From Snodgrassella alvi_G (lineage in GTDB: Bacteria > Pseudomonadota > Gammaproteobacteria > Burkholderiales > Neisseriaceae): a stretch of DNA of 53,379 bases. The notes beneath the pieces were generated by a model that was not told the DNA's origin, did not search any database, and worked only from the letters and a program-made list of their open reading frames with translations. Made by a program: the position numbers and the translations under genes. Location: assembly GCA_946478525.1 (NCBI GenBank), contig CAMLCH010000011.1, positions 1-53,379 on the forward strand, written 5' to 3'. This document shows, one piece after another, positions 27,262 to 36,723 of the stretch; the stretch's first letter is position 1, and every line of letters starts with the position of its first letter.

Positions 27262-27921
27262 ATGCAAACTTGGCATCAGGCAATAGGAGCAGAAAAAGAA
27301 CAACCGTATTTTCAACATATTCTTGATGTCGTGCGCCAAGAGCGTAAAGCTGGTAAAGTCATTTATCCGCCGGCACAGGATGTATTTAACGCTTTTAAGG
27401 CTACCGAGTTTGCTCAGGTAAAAGTGGTAATTCTCGGGCAAGATCCTTATCATGGTCCACAACAGGCACATGGATTGTCATTTTCTGTGCGCAAGGGAAT
27501 TGCTATTCCTCCTTCTTTAATCAATATTTATAAAGAACTAGCTGATGATATAGCTGGATTTAATATCCCGCAGCATGGCTATCTACAGCACTGGGCAGAA
27601 CAAGGTGTATTATTACTGAACACGGTATTGACGGTGCGCGCTGGGCAGGCACATTCGCATGCTACTTTAGGGTGGGAAACATTTACTGATCGGGTAATTG
27701 CTTCTCTGAATGGAGGACGCGAAAATGTGGTTTTTATGCTATGGGGCAGCCATGCACAAAAGAAAGGTGCCATGATCGACCGCAATAAACATCTGGTTTT
27801 AACCGCAGCACATCCTTCGCCACTTTCAGCTTACCGTGGATTTTTTGGTTGTAAACATTTTTCGCAAGCTAATGCCTATCTGCAAGCTCATGGACTGAAA
27901 CCTATAGACTGGCAGCTTTAA
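27262..27921 (+). CDS. ung: Uracil-DNA glycosylase
   Basis: Removes uracil from DNA at the start of base-excision repair (family 1 UDG). It has 219 residues from the ATG at 27262, which has AGGGGAAG just upstream; the frame's 20-codon upstream extension is not conserved. The catalytic motif GQDPYHGPQQAHGLSFSV places the water-activating Asp at 61. The DNA-intercalating loop is HPSPLSAYRGFFGCKHF. Length is close to E. coli Ung (229). Confidence 0.95.
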   Translation: MQTWHQAIGAEKEQPYFQHILDVVRQERKAGKVIYPPAQDVFNAFKATEFAQVKVVILGQDPYHGPQQAHGLSFSVRKGIAIPPSLINIYKELADDIAGFNIPQHGYLQHWAEQGVLLLNTVLTVRAGQAHSHATLGWETFTDRVIASLNGGRENVVFMLWGSHAQKKGAMIDRNKHLVLTAAHPSPLSAYRGFFGCKHFSQANAYLQAHGLKPIDWQL

Positions 27922-28435
27922 AAGAAGAATTACTGCTATAGGTAGAGTAATTGCTTATTAATAATGAAAATGACAAAATGATAACTGAAAAAAACTAAAA
28001 AATGTTTTCAATTTATACTATGAGATGAGTTAATCCATAAAATAATTCAGTAATATTCTGCCAATAATATTGTTGAAACCAAAACTTTATTTTTTATAAA
28101 TCAGAAGCTAAAAATCAAGAATGTAAAAAAGGACGGTAAAAGCCAATCGGTAATATTTAGAAGAGTTTTAATAACCAAATTATTGGGGGATGCAGGAAGA
28201 AAATAAGGAAAGATCGCACATAATAGAAATCTAAACTCATGCTATGTATTGATCAGAGCAAGCAGATGGACAGGCTTAAAACGCTATCAAATGGCATTAA
28301 AACATTAACGATAGAACAATAACTCAAAAGCAATTAAATAATTTCTATGAAAGAATGATAATTATCTGGCTGATTGGGTTTAATGAAAAAGAGAATCAAA
28401 AATTAACCGATTGATTACATTTTGGATGAGTAATC
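27922..28435. other. AT-rich decayed region after ung
   Basis: No intact gene. Scattered open pieces on the + strand (for example one ending MDRLKTLSNGIKTLTIEQ near 28,320 and one reading FYERMIIIWLIGFNEKENQK near 28,350-28,400) change frame and stop repeatedly. I take them as eroded accessory genes but cannot name a family. Confidence 0.35.
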
Positions 28436-28619
28436 ATAAATAAGTATAAAGCTGTAAGTATCCTCTTAACCATTTCTGCAATCGCATTTTAGTAAAAATC
28501 AAGCAGAAGCAATTGCTTTAACCAACAATTATGAATAGGGTAAAAAGAGGAACTTAGTAGTTAACTGCGAAGTACCGGTATTTTTCGGTGAGAAGTTTAT
28601 GGCAAAGAAAAAGTACTAA
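28436..28619 (+). pseudogene. Relic of a small secreted protein
   Basis: From 28436 the + strand reads (I)NKYKAVSILLTISAIAF, a signal-peptide-like stretch whose first codon is ATA where an ATG would be expected, with GGATGAG upstream as a former ribosome-binding site. After one frame change it continues SKNQAEAIALTNNYE, a TAG, then GKKRNLVVNCEVPVFFGEKF and MAKKKY before a TAA at 28617-28619. Lost start, frameshift and nonsense codon together suggest a dead gene for a small exported protein. Family unknown. Confidence 0.42.
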
Positions 28620-29159
28620 TTTCTAAAAAATAATCCAAATTTTAAAAATTATCAATGCGATAAAAGGTATTTTTCAGTGACAAAGATATGGTACTTATTA
28701 TATTTTTGTCAAAAATGTCCACCTCATCAAAGGCTGTAACTGGAGCAAAATTTACCGTTATATCAAAATTATTGACTGTAAATACTTAATGATTTAACCA
28801 TATGAACATGGCCAAAATTGATTTCGTTGCAGATATCTTATCTTGATACGTTTCACTTTAGCTTAGATCTTTATTAATTAATTATTACTAAAGTGTATTT
28901 TCCATCGAACCGGTTGAACTTAGACTAGCTATAGGCTTTAGTCACAGTGGTACAATCAGACAAGCATCTGTCAGCATAATAGAATTTCTGAATATAACAA
29001 TAAGTGATTTTAATTGAGGTGTGATAATTAATAATCATGTTTAGGGTGCTTGAATTTGCTATCATACTCGGCATTATCAAGTTTCTGTTCAGTTATCGAT
29101 CAAGAGAGAACGTTGACTAGTGACTTTTAGGTTTTCTTTTCAATTTTAATAATTAGAAT
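28620..29159. other. AT-rich region before rep
   Basis: No intact gene. A near-repeat of GGTATTTTTCGGTGA (28577-28591) recurs as GGTATTTTTCAGTGA at 28666-28680, and a 41-codon open piece lacking a start follows it. The rep promoter should lie in the last 150 nt. Confidence 0.35.
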
Positions 29160-31160
29160 ATGTTAAATCTCAATCCTCAACAACATGCAGCCATTCATTA
29201 TTTAGATGGTCCGCTGCTTGTCCTTGCCGGAGCCGGAAGTGGTAAAACAAGGGTGATAACGGAAAAAATTGCTTATCTGATTACACGGGCACATTATCCT
29301 GCACACCAGATCGCTGCCATTACCTTTACCAATAAAGCGGCACGAGAAATGCAGGAGCGAGTGGGGCATTTACTTACCAAGCCACAAACACGAGGATTGA
29401 CGGTATGTACTTTTCATTCTCTAGGCATGCGTTTACTGCGGGAAGAAGCTGCCGCAGCAGGATATAAAAAGCAGTTTTCAATTTTAGATAGTGCCGATGC
29501 AGCAAAAATTATTGGAGAGCTGTTAGGGAGTACTGGCCGAGAAATGGTTTTTAAAGCTCAGCATCAGATTTCATTATGGAAGAATGAGTTATTGACACCG
29601 GAAATGGTGGTGGCACAAGCTGAAGACCCATGGACACGACAGATTGGGCAGCTGTATGCTTCTTATCAGGATACGCTGATGAGTTATCAGGCGGTAGATT
29701 TTGATGATTTGATTCGTATTCCGGTAATTCTGATGCAACAACAGGCTGATATACGTTACAAATGGCAAATGCGGTTGCGTTATTTACTGGTAGACGAATG
29801 TCAGGATACCAATACTTGTCAATATGCCATGATGCGTTTATTGACTGGTGGTGATGGTAAATTTACAGCAGTGGGGGATGATGATCAGAGTATTTATGCC
29901 TGGCGTGGCGCCAATATGGAAAATCTGCGCTTACTACAACAGGATTATCCCAATCTGAATATTATTAAACTGGAGCAGAATTATCGCTCTTCGGCACGGA
30001 TTTTACGTGTTGCCAATCAGGTGATAGCTAATAATCCAAAATTGTTTCCCAAAACACTGTGGAGTGAATATGGTTTAGGGGAAATGATTGATGTCATTGC
30101 CTGCAATAATGAAGGACATGAAGCAGATCTGGTCGTCAGTCGTATTGCTCATCAAAAGTTGGTTGGTGGCGATGCCGTACATTATCGAGATTTCGCTATT
30201 TTATATCGGGGTAATCATCAGGCGCGAGTGTTTGAGGAAGCATTGCGCAGTCGGCGAATACCGTATAAGTTATCCGGCGGACAAAGTTTTTTTGATAAAG
30301 CAGAAATCAAAGATGTGCTCGCTTATGTCCGTTTACTGGCTAATCCAGATGATGATCCGGCCTTTTTACGCGCAGTAACAACACCGCGACGAGGGGTGGG
30401 GGAAACGACTCTGGCTAAATTAAATCATTATGCCAAAATTGCTCACTGTAGTTTATTTGTGGCTGCATGCAGTATGGATGCACTGACTGAACTGTCTGCT
30501 AAAAGCCGTGAACCATTACAGCAATTTATCGCTTTACTGAAAGATTATCAGTATCGCGCCCACATTGATGCTGCGGGCGTACTGTTACATGATTTATTAA
30601 AAGACATTGCTTACGAAAATCATTTGCTCAATACAGAAGAAGGACGTGCTGGAGAAATAAAATGGCGTAATGTTCAGGATCTGCTGAACTGGATAGGTAA
30701 AAAAGGAGAGGAAGATAATAAAAATATTCTGGAAATTGCCCAGACCATAGCGTTAATGACTTTGTTGGAGGGTAAAGAGGATGAAGAAGCGGATATGGTC
30801 AGTATGTCTACTTTGCATGCCTCCAAAGGTTTAGAATATCCACATGTTTTTTTAGTTGGATGTGAAGAAGGTGTATTTCCGCATGCAGACAGTGTTGAAG
30901 AAAATAATATTGATGAAGAACGTCGCCTAATGTATGTTGGAATTACTCGTGCCCGCCAAACACTGACGGTAACTCACTGTCATAAACGTAAGCGAGCTGG
31001 TTCATGGGAGTTTCACGAACCAAGCCGGTTTATTGAAGAAATGCCCGCTGAAGATATTCGTTTACTTGGTGGTAAGAATAACCAGCCAATAGTCAGTCAG
31101 GCCGAAGGTAAAAGTATTCTGGCTGGAATGATTGCGCGACTGAATGAAAAGCAATCCTGA
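29160..31160 (+). CDS. rep: ATP-dependent DNA helicase Rep
   Basis: A superfamily 1A 3'-5' helicase of 666 residues (E. coli Rep 673) that clears protein roadblocks from replication forks. Motifs in order: Q motif LNPQQHAAI, Walker A AGAGSGKTRVI (about 22-32), Ia TFTNKAAREM, Walker B VDECQDTN, III GDDDQSIYAWRGA, IV EQNYRSSARIL, V STLHASKGLEYPHVFLVG, VI ERRLMYVGITRARQ. A short divergent C-terminus replaces the UvrD tail, favouring Rep. slyD follows 84 nt downstream. Confidence 0.93.
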   Translation: MLNLNPQQHAAIHYLDGPLLVLAGAGSGKTRVITEKIAYLITRAHYPAHQIAAITFTNKAAREMQERVGHLLTKPQTRGLTVCTFHSLGMRLLREEAAAAGYKKQFSILDSADAAKIIGELLGSTGREMVFKAQHQISLWKNELLTPEMVVAQAEDPWTRQIGQLYASYQDTLMSYQAVDFDDLIRIPVILMQQQADIRYKWQMRLRYLLVDECQDTNTCQYAMMRLLTGGDGKFTAVGDDDQSIYAWRGANMENLRLLQQDYPNLNIIKLEQNYRSSARILRVANQVIANNPKLFPKTLWSEYGLGEMIDVIACNNEGHEADLVVSRIAHQKLVGGDAVHYRDFAILYRGNHQARVFEEALRSRRIPYKLSGGQSFFDKAEIKDVLAYVRLLANPDDDPAFLRAVTTPRRGVGETTLAKLNHYAKIAHCSLFVAACSMDALTELSAKSREPLQQFIALLKDYQYRAHIDAAGVLLHDLLKDIAYENHLLNTEEGRAGEIKWRNVQDLLNWIGKKGEEDNKNILEIAQTIALMTLLEGKEDEEADMVSMSTLHASKGLEYPHVFLVGCEEGVFPHADSVEENNIDEERRLMYVGITRARQTLTVTHCHKRKRAGSWEFHEPSRFIEEMPAEDIRLLGGKNNQPIVSQAEGKSILAGMIARLNEKQS

Positions 31161-31244
31161 AATGGTGACATGTGACTATTGTATTTCCATGTTAAACTAA
31201 AACATTTGCTGCTTTGTCAGCTTTTCAATAGTAGAAAGAAGTAT

Positions 31245-31727
31245 ATGAAAATTGCCAAAAACTCTGTTGTATCTTTAGATTATGAAATGTATGACGCTGA
31301 TAATCAGCTAATTGATAAAACTGAAGAACCAATTAGTTATCTGCATGGAGGTTATGACGGTATTTTTCCTTTGGTTGAAGAACAGTTACATGATAAAGCA
31401 GTAGGAGACGTTGTGGATGTGACACTGGAACCGGATGACGCATTTGGTGAACAGGATGATGATTTGATCCGTATTGAGCCTTTGGATGTATTCCCGGTTG
31501 ATGTAGAGCTGGGCATGATGTTCGAAGCAGATGATCCGGAAACTGGTGAGGTATTGGTATATCGCATCACTGATATTGCTGATGGTAAAGCAGTTGTTGA
31601 TGCTAATCATCCATTGGCTGGCCAGCGTATCCGCTTCAAAGCAACGGTTAAAGATATTCGTCCGGCTACTGCGGAAGAATTGGAACATGGTCATGTTCAT
31701 GGGGCTCATGATCACCATTACCATTAA
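31245..31727 (+). CDS. slyD: SlyD-type FKBP peptidyl-prolyl isomerase with His-rich tail
   Basis: A 160-residue FKBP-family prolyl isomerase and chaperone of the SlyD type. The FKBP halves flank an insert-in-flap domain (about 65-125). Motifs include VVSLDYEMYDADN, the ISYLHGGYDGIFPLVEEQL active-site segment, DAFGEQDDD and NHPLAGQRIRF. The tail GHVHGAHDHHYH has seven histidines, a metal-binding (nickel) tail like that of SlyD proteins. The ATG at 31245 fits the family; the longer frame to 31179 begins with a TTG and is not conserved. An intrinsic terminator follows. A tandem paralogue comes next. Confidence 0.92.
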   Translation: MKIAKNSVVSLDYEMYDADNQLIDKTEEPISYLHGGYDGIFPLVEEQLHDKAVGDVVDVTLEPDDAFGEQDDDLIRIEPLDVFPVDVELGMMFEADDPETGEVLVYRITDIADGKAVVDANHPLAGQRIRFKATVKDIRPATAEELEHGHVHGAHDHHYH

Positions 31728-31752
31728 ATTGCTGATATTATTCAATTATTAA

Positions 31753-31797
31753 ATCAAAAAGGAAGTTTTGCTGTATGCGCAAACTTCCTTTTTTGAT
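31753..31797 (+). terminator. Intrinsic terminator of slyD
   Basis: An inverted repeat of about 16 bp, with AAAAAGGAAGTTT in its left arm (from 31753) and AAACTTCCTTTTTT from 31781, with a T-rich 3' arm. A matching, decayed hairpin follows the paralogue at 32378-32410. Confidence 0.8.
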
Positions 31798-31830
31798 TTT
31801 TACTGGTAATATTCAGCACAGTAATATTTT

Positions 31831-31853
31831 TATAATATAATATTAGGAAAAAT
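31831..31853 (+). promoter_or_regulatory. Probable -10 box and ribosome-binding site of the second FKBP gene
   Basis: A perfect TATAAT at 31831-31836 lies 26 nt before the ATG, and TAGGAAAA sits about 8 nt before it. Coming after the slyD terminator, this suggests the paralogue has its own promoter with a very short leader. Confidence 0.4.
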
Positions 31854-31856
31854 CTT

Positions 31857-32327
31857 ATGAGAATTACTAAAAATTCTGTAGTGACGATAGAATGGGAAAT
31901 ATTTGATCTTGATAATAATCTGATCGAAAAATCTCCAACACCGTACAGTTATTTGCAAGGTGGCTATCGTGGTATTATGCCTATGGTGAAAGAACAGTTA
32001 TATGATAAAACTGTTGGTGATATAGTCGATATAAAACTGGCGCCGGCTGATGCGTTTGGTGAAATTGATGAAGACCTTATTTTTGTTGATCAGCTGAATA
32101 ATCTTCCGGGCAAAAAAGATGACATATATGTAGGGTTGCTATTAGCAGTTAAAGACAGGAAAACTGGTGAAGTACGCATATATCGTGTTACCGATGTGTC
32201 TGATAATAAAGCTGTAATGAATGCTAATCATCCTTTGGCCGGTCTTCATATACGTTTCAAAGCAGCTGTAAAAGATATTCGTCCGGCTACTGCCAAAGAA
32301 CTGAAACGAGGTTCTGTTGAAGAGTAA
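31857..32327 (+). CDS. Second SlyD-like FKBP isomerase without the metal-binding tail
   Basis: A 156-residue paralogue of the preceding SlyD. It shares KNSVV, PYSYLQGGYRGIMPMVKEQL, YDKTVGDIVDI, DAFGEIDED, VMNANHPLAGLHIRFKA and VKDIRPATAKEL with it. Differences: the N-terminal half is more basic, the flap-insert segment is reworked (LNNLPGKKDDIYVGLLLAV replaces the acidic DVFPVDVELGMMF region), and the histidine tail is gone, ending RGSVEE. It keeps the FKBP fold signature, so it may be an active prolyl isomerase or chaperone with different clients and no nickel role. It arose by tandem duplication of slyD with its terminator. Confidence 0.85.
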   Translation: MRITKNSVVTIEWEIFDLDNNLIEKSPTPYSYLQGGYRGIMPMVKEQLYDKTVGDIVDIKLAPADAFGEIDEDLIFVDQLNNLPGKKDDIYVGLLLAVKDRKTGEVRIYRVTDVSDNKAVMNANHPLAGLHIRFKAAVKDIRPATAKELKRGSVEE

Positions 32328-32377
32328 ATGGCGACTAACTCTTAATAATTGCTTAGTAATTAAAATTATATAAAATA

Positions 32378-32410
32378 AAGGGAATTTTTGCTTTAAACGA
32401 AAACTCCCTT
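32378..32410 (+). terminator. Terminator-like hairpin after the second FKBP gene
   Basis: AAGGGAATTTT (32378-32388) pairs with AAAACTCCCTT (32400-32410) with one mismatch. It stands in the same relation to its gene as the slyD hairpin does, and both are followed by TACTGGTAATATT (31801-31813 and 32420-32432). Confidence 0.6.
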
Positions 32411-32540
32411 AAACATTACTACTGGTAATATTTCATATTATAATGGCATATTGGCTATCGTTGTCTCTGATTTACTGATTCACAGTATTAATTTCAGACG
32501 GTATGATAAACCATGCATTCATTTTTTTATTAATGCCATT

Positions 32541-35234
32541 ATGACTCCCGAACAAATTCTTGCAGCTGCTCGTCCGTATTCATTGTTTCTAAGCCGTTTG
32601 CTGGATAATCAGTTACTTAATACAGATAAAGTTTATCACTGGCTGGAGCGGCAACTAACCATTGATGATTTCCGGAATTTCGCTGACTGGGCACAATTAC
32701 AGAACAGTGAAAATGAAGATGAACTAGCACGTCAGTTACGCCTGCTGCGCCGTTATGTAATGGCACATATCATTGCCCGCGATCTGGCAAGAGTCAGCGA
32801 TTTAAATGAAGTAACAACTACTATCACCTATTTTGCCGATTTCGCTATTAACACTGCTGAACAATATGCCCACCATTACTATGCTGGTTTATATGGTCAG
32901 CCAATTGGTCGCTACAGTGCAGCACAACAGCATCTTAGTGTTGTCGGTATGGGGAAAATGGGAGGATATGAACTCAATGTATCTTCCGATATTGATCTGA
33001 TTTTTATTTATCCAGAAGCCGGAGATACGGATGGCAAACGACAGAAGAGTAATCAGGAATTTTTTACTAAAGTCGGACAGAAAATTATTGCTCTGTTAAA
33101 TAACATCACCGAGGATGGACAAGTATTCAGAGTTGACATGCGTTTGCGACCAGATGGAGATGCCGGCCCTCTGGTGCTGAATGAAACAGCACTTGAGCAA
33201 TATCTGATTCAACAGGGGCGGGAGTGGGAGCGTTATGCATGGACTAAGGCGCGGATAGTGACTGCTTACCCTAATGGTATTGCTCAGCTGGTGCGACCAT
33301 TTGTATTTCGTAAATATCTAGATTTCAATGCTTATGAAGCCATGCGCGGTTTACATCAACAGATACAGCAGGAAGTCAGACGTAAAGGCATGGCTGATAA
33401 CATTAAATTGGGTGCAGGCGGAATCAGAGAAGTAGAGTTTATTGCTCAGATTTTTCAATTAATTCGCGGTGGTCAGATTCGCAGTTTACAACTAAAAGGC
33501 ACTCAGGAAACCCTGCTTGAGCTGGTTAGACAAGGTATGCTAGAACAACATCACGTTGAAATATTGCAACAAGCATATCTTTTTCTGCGCGATACAGAGC
33601 ATCGTCTGCAATACTGGGATGATCAGCAAACGCAAATGCTACCTGTCAATCCAGAACAACAGCTGTTACTGGCTCAAAGCATGGGTTTTAAAGATTTTGC
33701 AGCGTATCTGGCAGAATTAAACGACTTACGTCAGCAAGTAAATGAAATCTTTAATGCTATTTTTACCAATCCTGATGAAGATGATTGTCTTGAAAATAGC
33801 GATATGTCGCGCATTTGGCAGGATGATGATGCCGATGATGAAAAAAAATCTTTACTCAATTCATATGGCTACAATGCTGAAACTATATTGCAACGCTTGC
33901 GGCAATTACGCCATAGCAGCCAGTACCGGCAATTATCAGCAGAGGCACAAATCCGCTTTGATCAGATCATTCCATCATTGCTACGGGTTGCTTCTAGCAG
34001 CAATCATATCGACCTAACCTTAACACGTCTGTTGGATTTTATAGAAGCTATTGGTCGACGTAGTTCATATCTGGCTTTCTTACATGAACATCCCGAAGCT
34101 TTGAGTAAACTAGCCGAATTGATGAGTCAGAGTAGCTGGATAGCCAGCTATCTACAACAACATCCGGTATTGCTAGATGAATTACTCAGTAATCAGCTAA
34201 TGCAAATAGATTCAGACTGGGAAAAATCAGCACGGGAGCTTAATGGTTTACTGGATGATTGCCACGGTGATGTGGAAGCGCAAATGGATGTACTGCGGCG
34301 TTTTCAGCATGCCTATACTTTCCGTCTGGCTGTACAGGATCTGGCTGGTTTATGGACTGTTGAAGCATTGTCTGATCAGCTATCAGCTTTGGCCGATGTC
34401 ATTATCCAGTCAACCTTACCCAGAGTTTGGCAGGAATTGCCACGCAGACACCGAGAGCAGCCGTCTTTTTCGGTAGTTGCTTATGGTAAGCTAGGGGGCA
34501 AAGAGCTTGGCTATACATCTGATCTGGATCTGGTTTACCTGTATGATGATGATCACCCTGATGCGATTGATAACTACACGCGCTTAGCGCGTCGTTTAAC
34601 AACCTGGCTCACAGTACCTACCGGAGCAGGTAGTCTGTATGAAATTGATTTACGCTTACGTCCGAATGGGGATTCAGGATTTACCGTTACCCATATACAG
34701 GCGTTTGAGCGTTATGAGCGGGAAAATGCCTGGACCTGGGAGCATCAGGCCTTAACCCGAGCTCGTTTTATTGGTGGCGATGTTGCCTTAGGACAGCGGT
34801 TTGAATCAACACGAGAGGAAATTTTAAGTCGACAGCGTGATCTGCCCTATTTACGCGCGGAAATCATTAGCATGCGTGAAAAAATGTTTGCAACGCATCC
34901 ACCGGTGGTTGAAAATGTTAAATATGCGCGTGGTGGTGTAGTAGACGTGGAATTTGTGGTGCAATATTTAATTCTGGCTTTTGCACACCAATATCCGCAG
35001 CTATTACAAAATTATGGCAATATTGCTTTGTTGAGTATAGCAGCTGAACTTGGATTGGTTGATCAGGATATAGCTGAAGATAGTCAGGTTGCCTATCGTT
35101 ATTATCGTCAGCAACAGCATAATACTCGTTTGCGTGATACCGCGAAAACGATCGTCAATGCCCAATTACTGGCTTATTATCAGATTGGCAAAAAATTGTG
35201 GACACAGGTATTGGCTGCTGAACTAACTTCATAA
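32541..35234 (+). CDS. glnE: Bifunctional glutamine synthetase adenylyltransferase/deadenylase
   Basis: Adds and removes AMP on glutamine synthetase in response to PII state. It has 897 residues from the ATG at 32541; the frame extends 30 codons upstream with no conserved content. The two nucleotidyltransferase domains are clear: the N-terminal deadenylase with GMGKMGGYELNVSSDIDLIF and the C-terminal adenylylase with AYGKLGGKELGYTSDLDLVY, each followed by the MRLRPDGDAG or LRLRPNGDSG motif. Both keep the GSDxD-like aspartates, so both activities should be intact. A TATAAT at 32439-32444 may be its -10 box. Confidence 0.94.
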   Translation: MTPEQILAAARPYSLFLSRLLDNQLLNTDKVYHWLERQLTIDDFRNFADWAQLQNSENEDELARQLRLLRRYVMAHIIARDLARVSDLNEVTTTITYFADFAINTAEQYAHHYYAGLYGQPIGRYSAAQQHLSVVGMGKMGGYELNVSSDIDLIFIYPEAGDTDGKRQKSNQEFFTKVGQKIIALLNNITEDGQVFRVDMRLRPDGDAGPLVLNETALEQYLIQQGREWERYAWTKARIVTAYPNGIAQLVRPFVFRKYLDFNAYEAMRGLHQQIQQEVRRKGMADNIKLGAGGIREVEFIAQIFQLIRGGQIRSLQLKGTQETLLELVRQGMLEQHHVEILQQAYLFLRDTEHRLQYWDDQQTQMLPVNPEQQLLLAQSMGFKDFAAYLAELNDLRQQVNEIFNAIFTNPDEDDCLENSDMSRIWQDDDADDEKKSLLNSYGYNAETILQRLRQLRHSSQYRQLSAEAQIRFDQIIPSLLRVASSSNHIDLTLTRLLDFIEAIGRRSSYLAFLHEHPEALSKLAELMSQSSWIASYLQQHPVLLDELLSNQLMQIDSDWEKSARELNGLLDDCHGDVEAQMDVLRRFQHAYTFRLAVQDLAGLWTVEALSDQLSALADVIIQSTLPRVWQELPRRHREQPSFSVVAYGKLGGKELGYTSDLDLVYLYDDDHPDAIDNYTRLARRLTTWLTVPTGAGSLYEIDLRLRPNGDSGFTVTHIQAFERYERENAWTWEHQALTRARFIGGDVALGQRFESTREEILSRQRDLPYLRAEIISMREKMFATHPPVVENVKYARGGVVDVEFVVQYLILAFAHQYPQLLQNYGNIALLSIAAELGLVDQDIAEDSQVAYRYYRQQQHNTRLRDTAKTIVNAQLLAYYQIGKKLWTQVLAAELTS

Positions 35235-35392
35235 TGCCATCATTGCAATAGTGAAATAAATAGTAAGAGTTGTAAATAATAATTGCTAGATTTTTGCATA
35301 ATCATTATCGATTGCTGTGCCGGTTGATTGACGCTAACCAGACAGCGTACAATCTTACTTCGCACCGCAGTTCTTTTAACTGGTCTACTCTA

Positions 35393-36061
35393 GTGAATCA
35401 ATTAATATTTGACTTTGAAGATCGTAATTATCCCGGTTTTGATAAATTCCTTGGCCATACAAATGCCGAACTGATTTATGTTTTACAGTATCAGGCTGAT
35501 CCTTTTATTTTTGTCTGGGGTGAGGCCGGCAGTGGCAAGAGTCATCTACTTAAAGCTTGGGTAGCTCAGGCGCAGTCACGTGGTCTGAAAGCTGAATATG
35601 TAGATGCCAGCAAAGACGGGTTAGGCAACTGGTTGTTTGATCTGGACTGTGTTGCTGTAGATCAAATTGAATTACTCAGTGTTTCTGAGCAACAGCAGCT
35701 TTTTGCCTTATTTAATCATTTTCGGAATAGTCGTCATGGTAATTTGCTGCTTAGTTCTGCTATTCCACCACAGCAGCTAATGATCCGCGAAGATTTACGT
35801 ACCCGTATGGCTTTTTGTCTGGTGTATGAAATTAAACCGTTAAGTGAAGAAGAAAAATTTGATGCTTTGGTAGGTATGGCGCGAGCAAGGCAAATTCCGA
35901 TTGATGATGAAGTTATCCGATATCTGCTTTCACACTGGCGGCGTGATCTGGACAATTTATTGCTGATGCTTAACACTTTAAACGATTATTCACTGGCGCA
36001 GGGAAAACGAATTACTTTGACTTTATTGCGTCAGTTACTGAAACAACAGGAAAACGTATGA
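35393..36061 (+). CDS. hda: DnaA regulatory inactivator Hda-like protein
   Basis: A DnaA-homologous AAA+ protein of 222 residues from the GTG at 35393. With the sliding clamp, Hda stimulates ATP hydrolysis by DnaA and so limits re-initiation. The start is chosen because (M)NQLIFDFEDRNYPGFDKFLG matches the Hda opening, where QLIFDF resembles the clamp-binding QL(S/P)LxF motif; the 33 upstream codons to 35294 are not conserved. Walker A is WGEAGSGKSHLLKAW, Walker B VAVDQIELLS. The DnaA domain IV DNA-binding part is absent, as expected. Its end overlaps the next gene (ATGA). Confidence 0.85.
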   Translation: MNQLIFDFEDRNYPGFDKFLGHTNAELIYVLQYQADPFIFVWGEAGSGKSHLLKAWVAQAQSRGLKAEYVDASKDGLGNWLFDLDCVAVDQIELLSVSEQQQLFALFNHFRNSRHGNLLLSSAIPPQQLMIREDLRTRMAFCLVYEIKPLSEEEKFDALVGMARARQIPIDDEVIRYLLSHWRRDLDNLLLMLNTLNDYSLAQGKRITLTLLRQLLKQQENV

Positions 36062-36723
36062 ATCTCGCTATATTCGATTTAGACAGAACCTTGATAAATT
36101 GTGATTCAGATAATGAATGGCCAAAATATCTACTTAAAAAAGGATTAATTGAGCAAAGTTTTGTTGATATTGAAAGAAATAAATTTTATCAGGATTATAT
36201 GAATGGCTGTCTGAATATCGACGAATTTTTAAAATTTCAGCTCGCACCGCTCGGGCGTTTCAATCGGGCTGAGCTGGATAAAATGCACAGTGAATATTTG
36301 CAGGAATTTATTTTACCGCATATTACCACTATGGCGAAAATGCTGGTTCAGGGACATCGTGATGCTGGTGATGAATTATTATTACTCTCAGCAACTAACG
36401 AATTTATCATTACACCAATAGCACATCTATTCGGTATTGAAAATGTGATTGGCGTACAGTTAGAAACCGATGATAAAGGTAATTATACCGGCAATTATAT
36501 CGGTACACCCAGCTTTAAAGAGGGTAAGGTCACCCGCTTAAAGGAATGGCTGGCGGCCAGAAATCTTTCCATGACAAGTTATGAAAAAATATTTTTTTAC
36601 AGTGATTCTCATAACGATCTGCCTTTACTGCAAGAAGTATCCGATCCAGTAGCTGTTAATCCGGATGAAAAATTAAATCAATATGCACAGCAGCATGGCT
36701 GGCCGATTCTTAATTTTATGTAA
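36058..36723 (+). CDS. HAD-superfamily hydrolase, phosphoserine phosphatase-like (subfamily IB)
   Basis: A 221-residue phosphatase. The nucleophile motif is IFDLDRTLINCDSD (Asp8/Asp10), motif II LLLSATNEF, motif III lysine in FKEGKV, and motif IV FFYSDSHNDLPLL with the Mg2+-binding aspartates. An alpha-helical C1 cap lies between. This is the HAD-IB group that includes SerB and the phosphatases YfhB/CicA. The substrate is unknown. It overlaps the hda stop by four bases, so the two are translationally coupled, a pairing I recall for Neisseriaceae. Confidence 0.85.
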   Translation: MNLAIFDLDRTLINCDSDNEWPKYLLKKGLIEQSFVDIERNKFYQDYMNGCLNIDEFLKFQLAPLGRFNRAELDKMHSEYLQEFILPHITTMAKMLVQGHRDAGDELLLLSATNEFIITPIAHLFGIENVIGVQLETDDKGNYTGNYIGTPSFKEGKVTRLKEWLAARNLSMTSYEKIFFYSDSHNDLPLLQEVSDPVAVNPDEKLNQYAQQHGWPILNFM

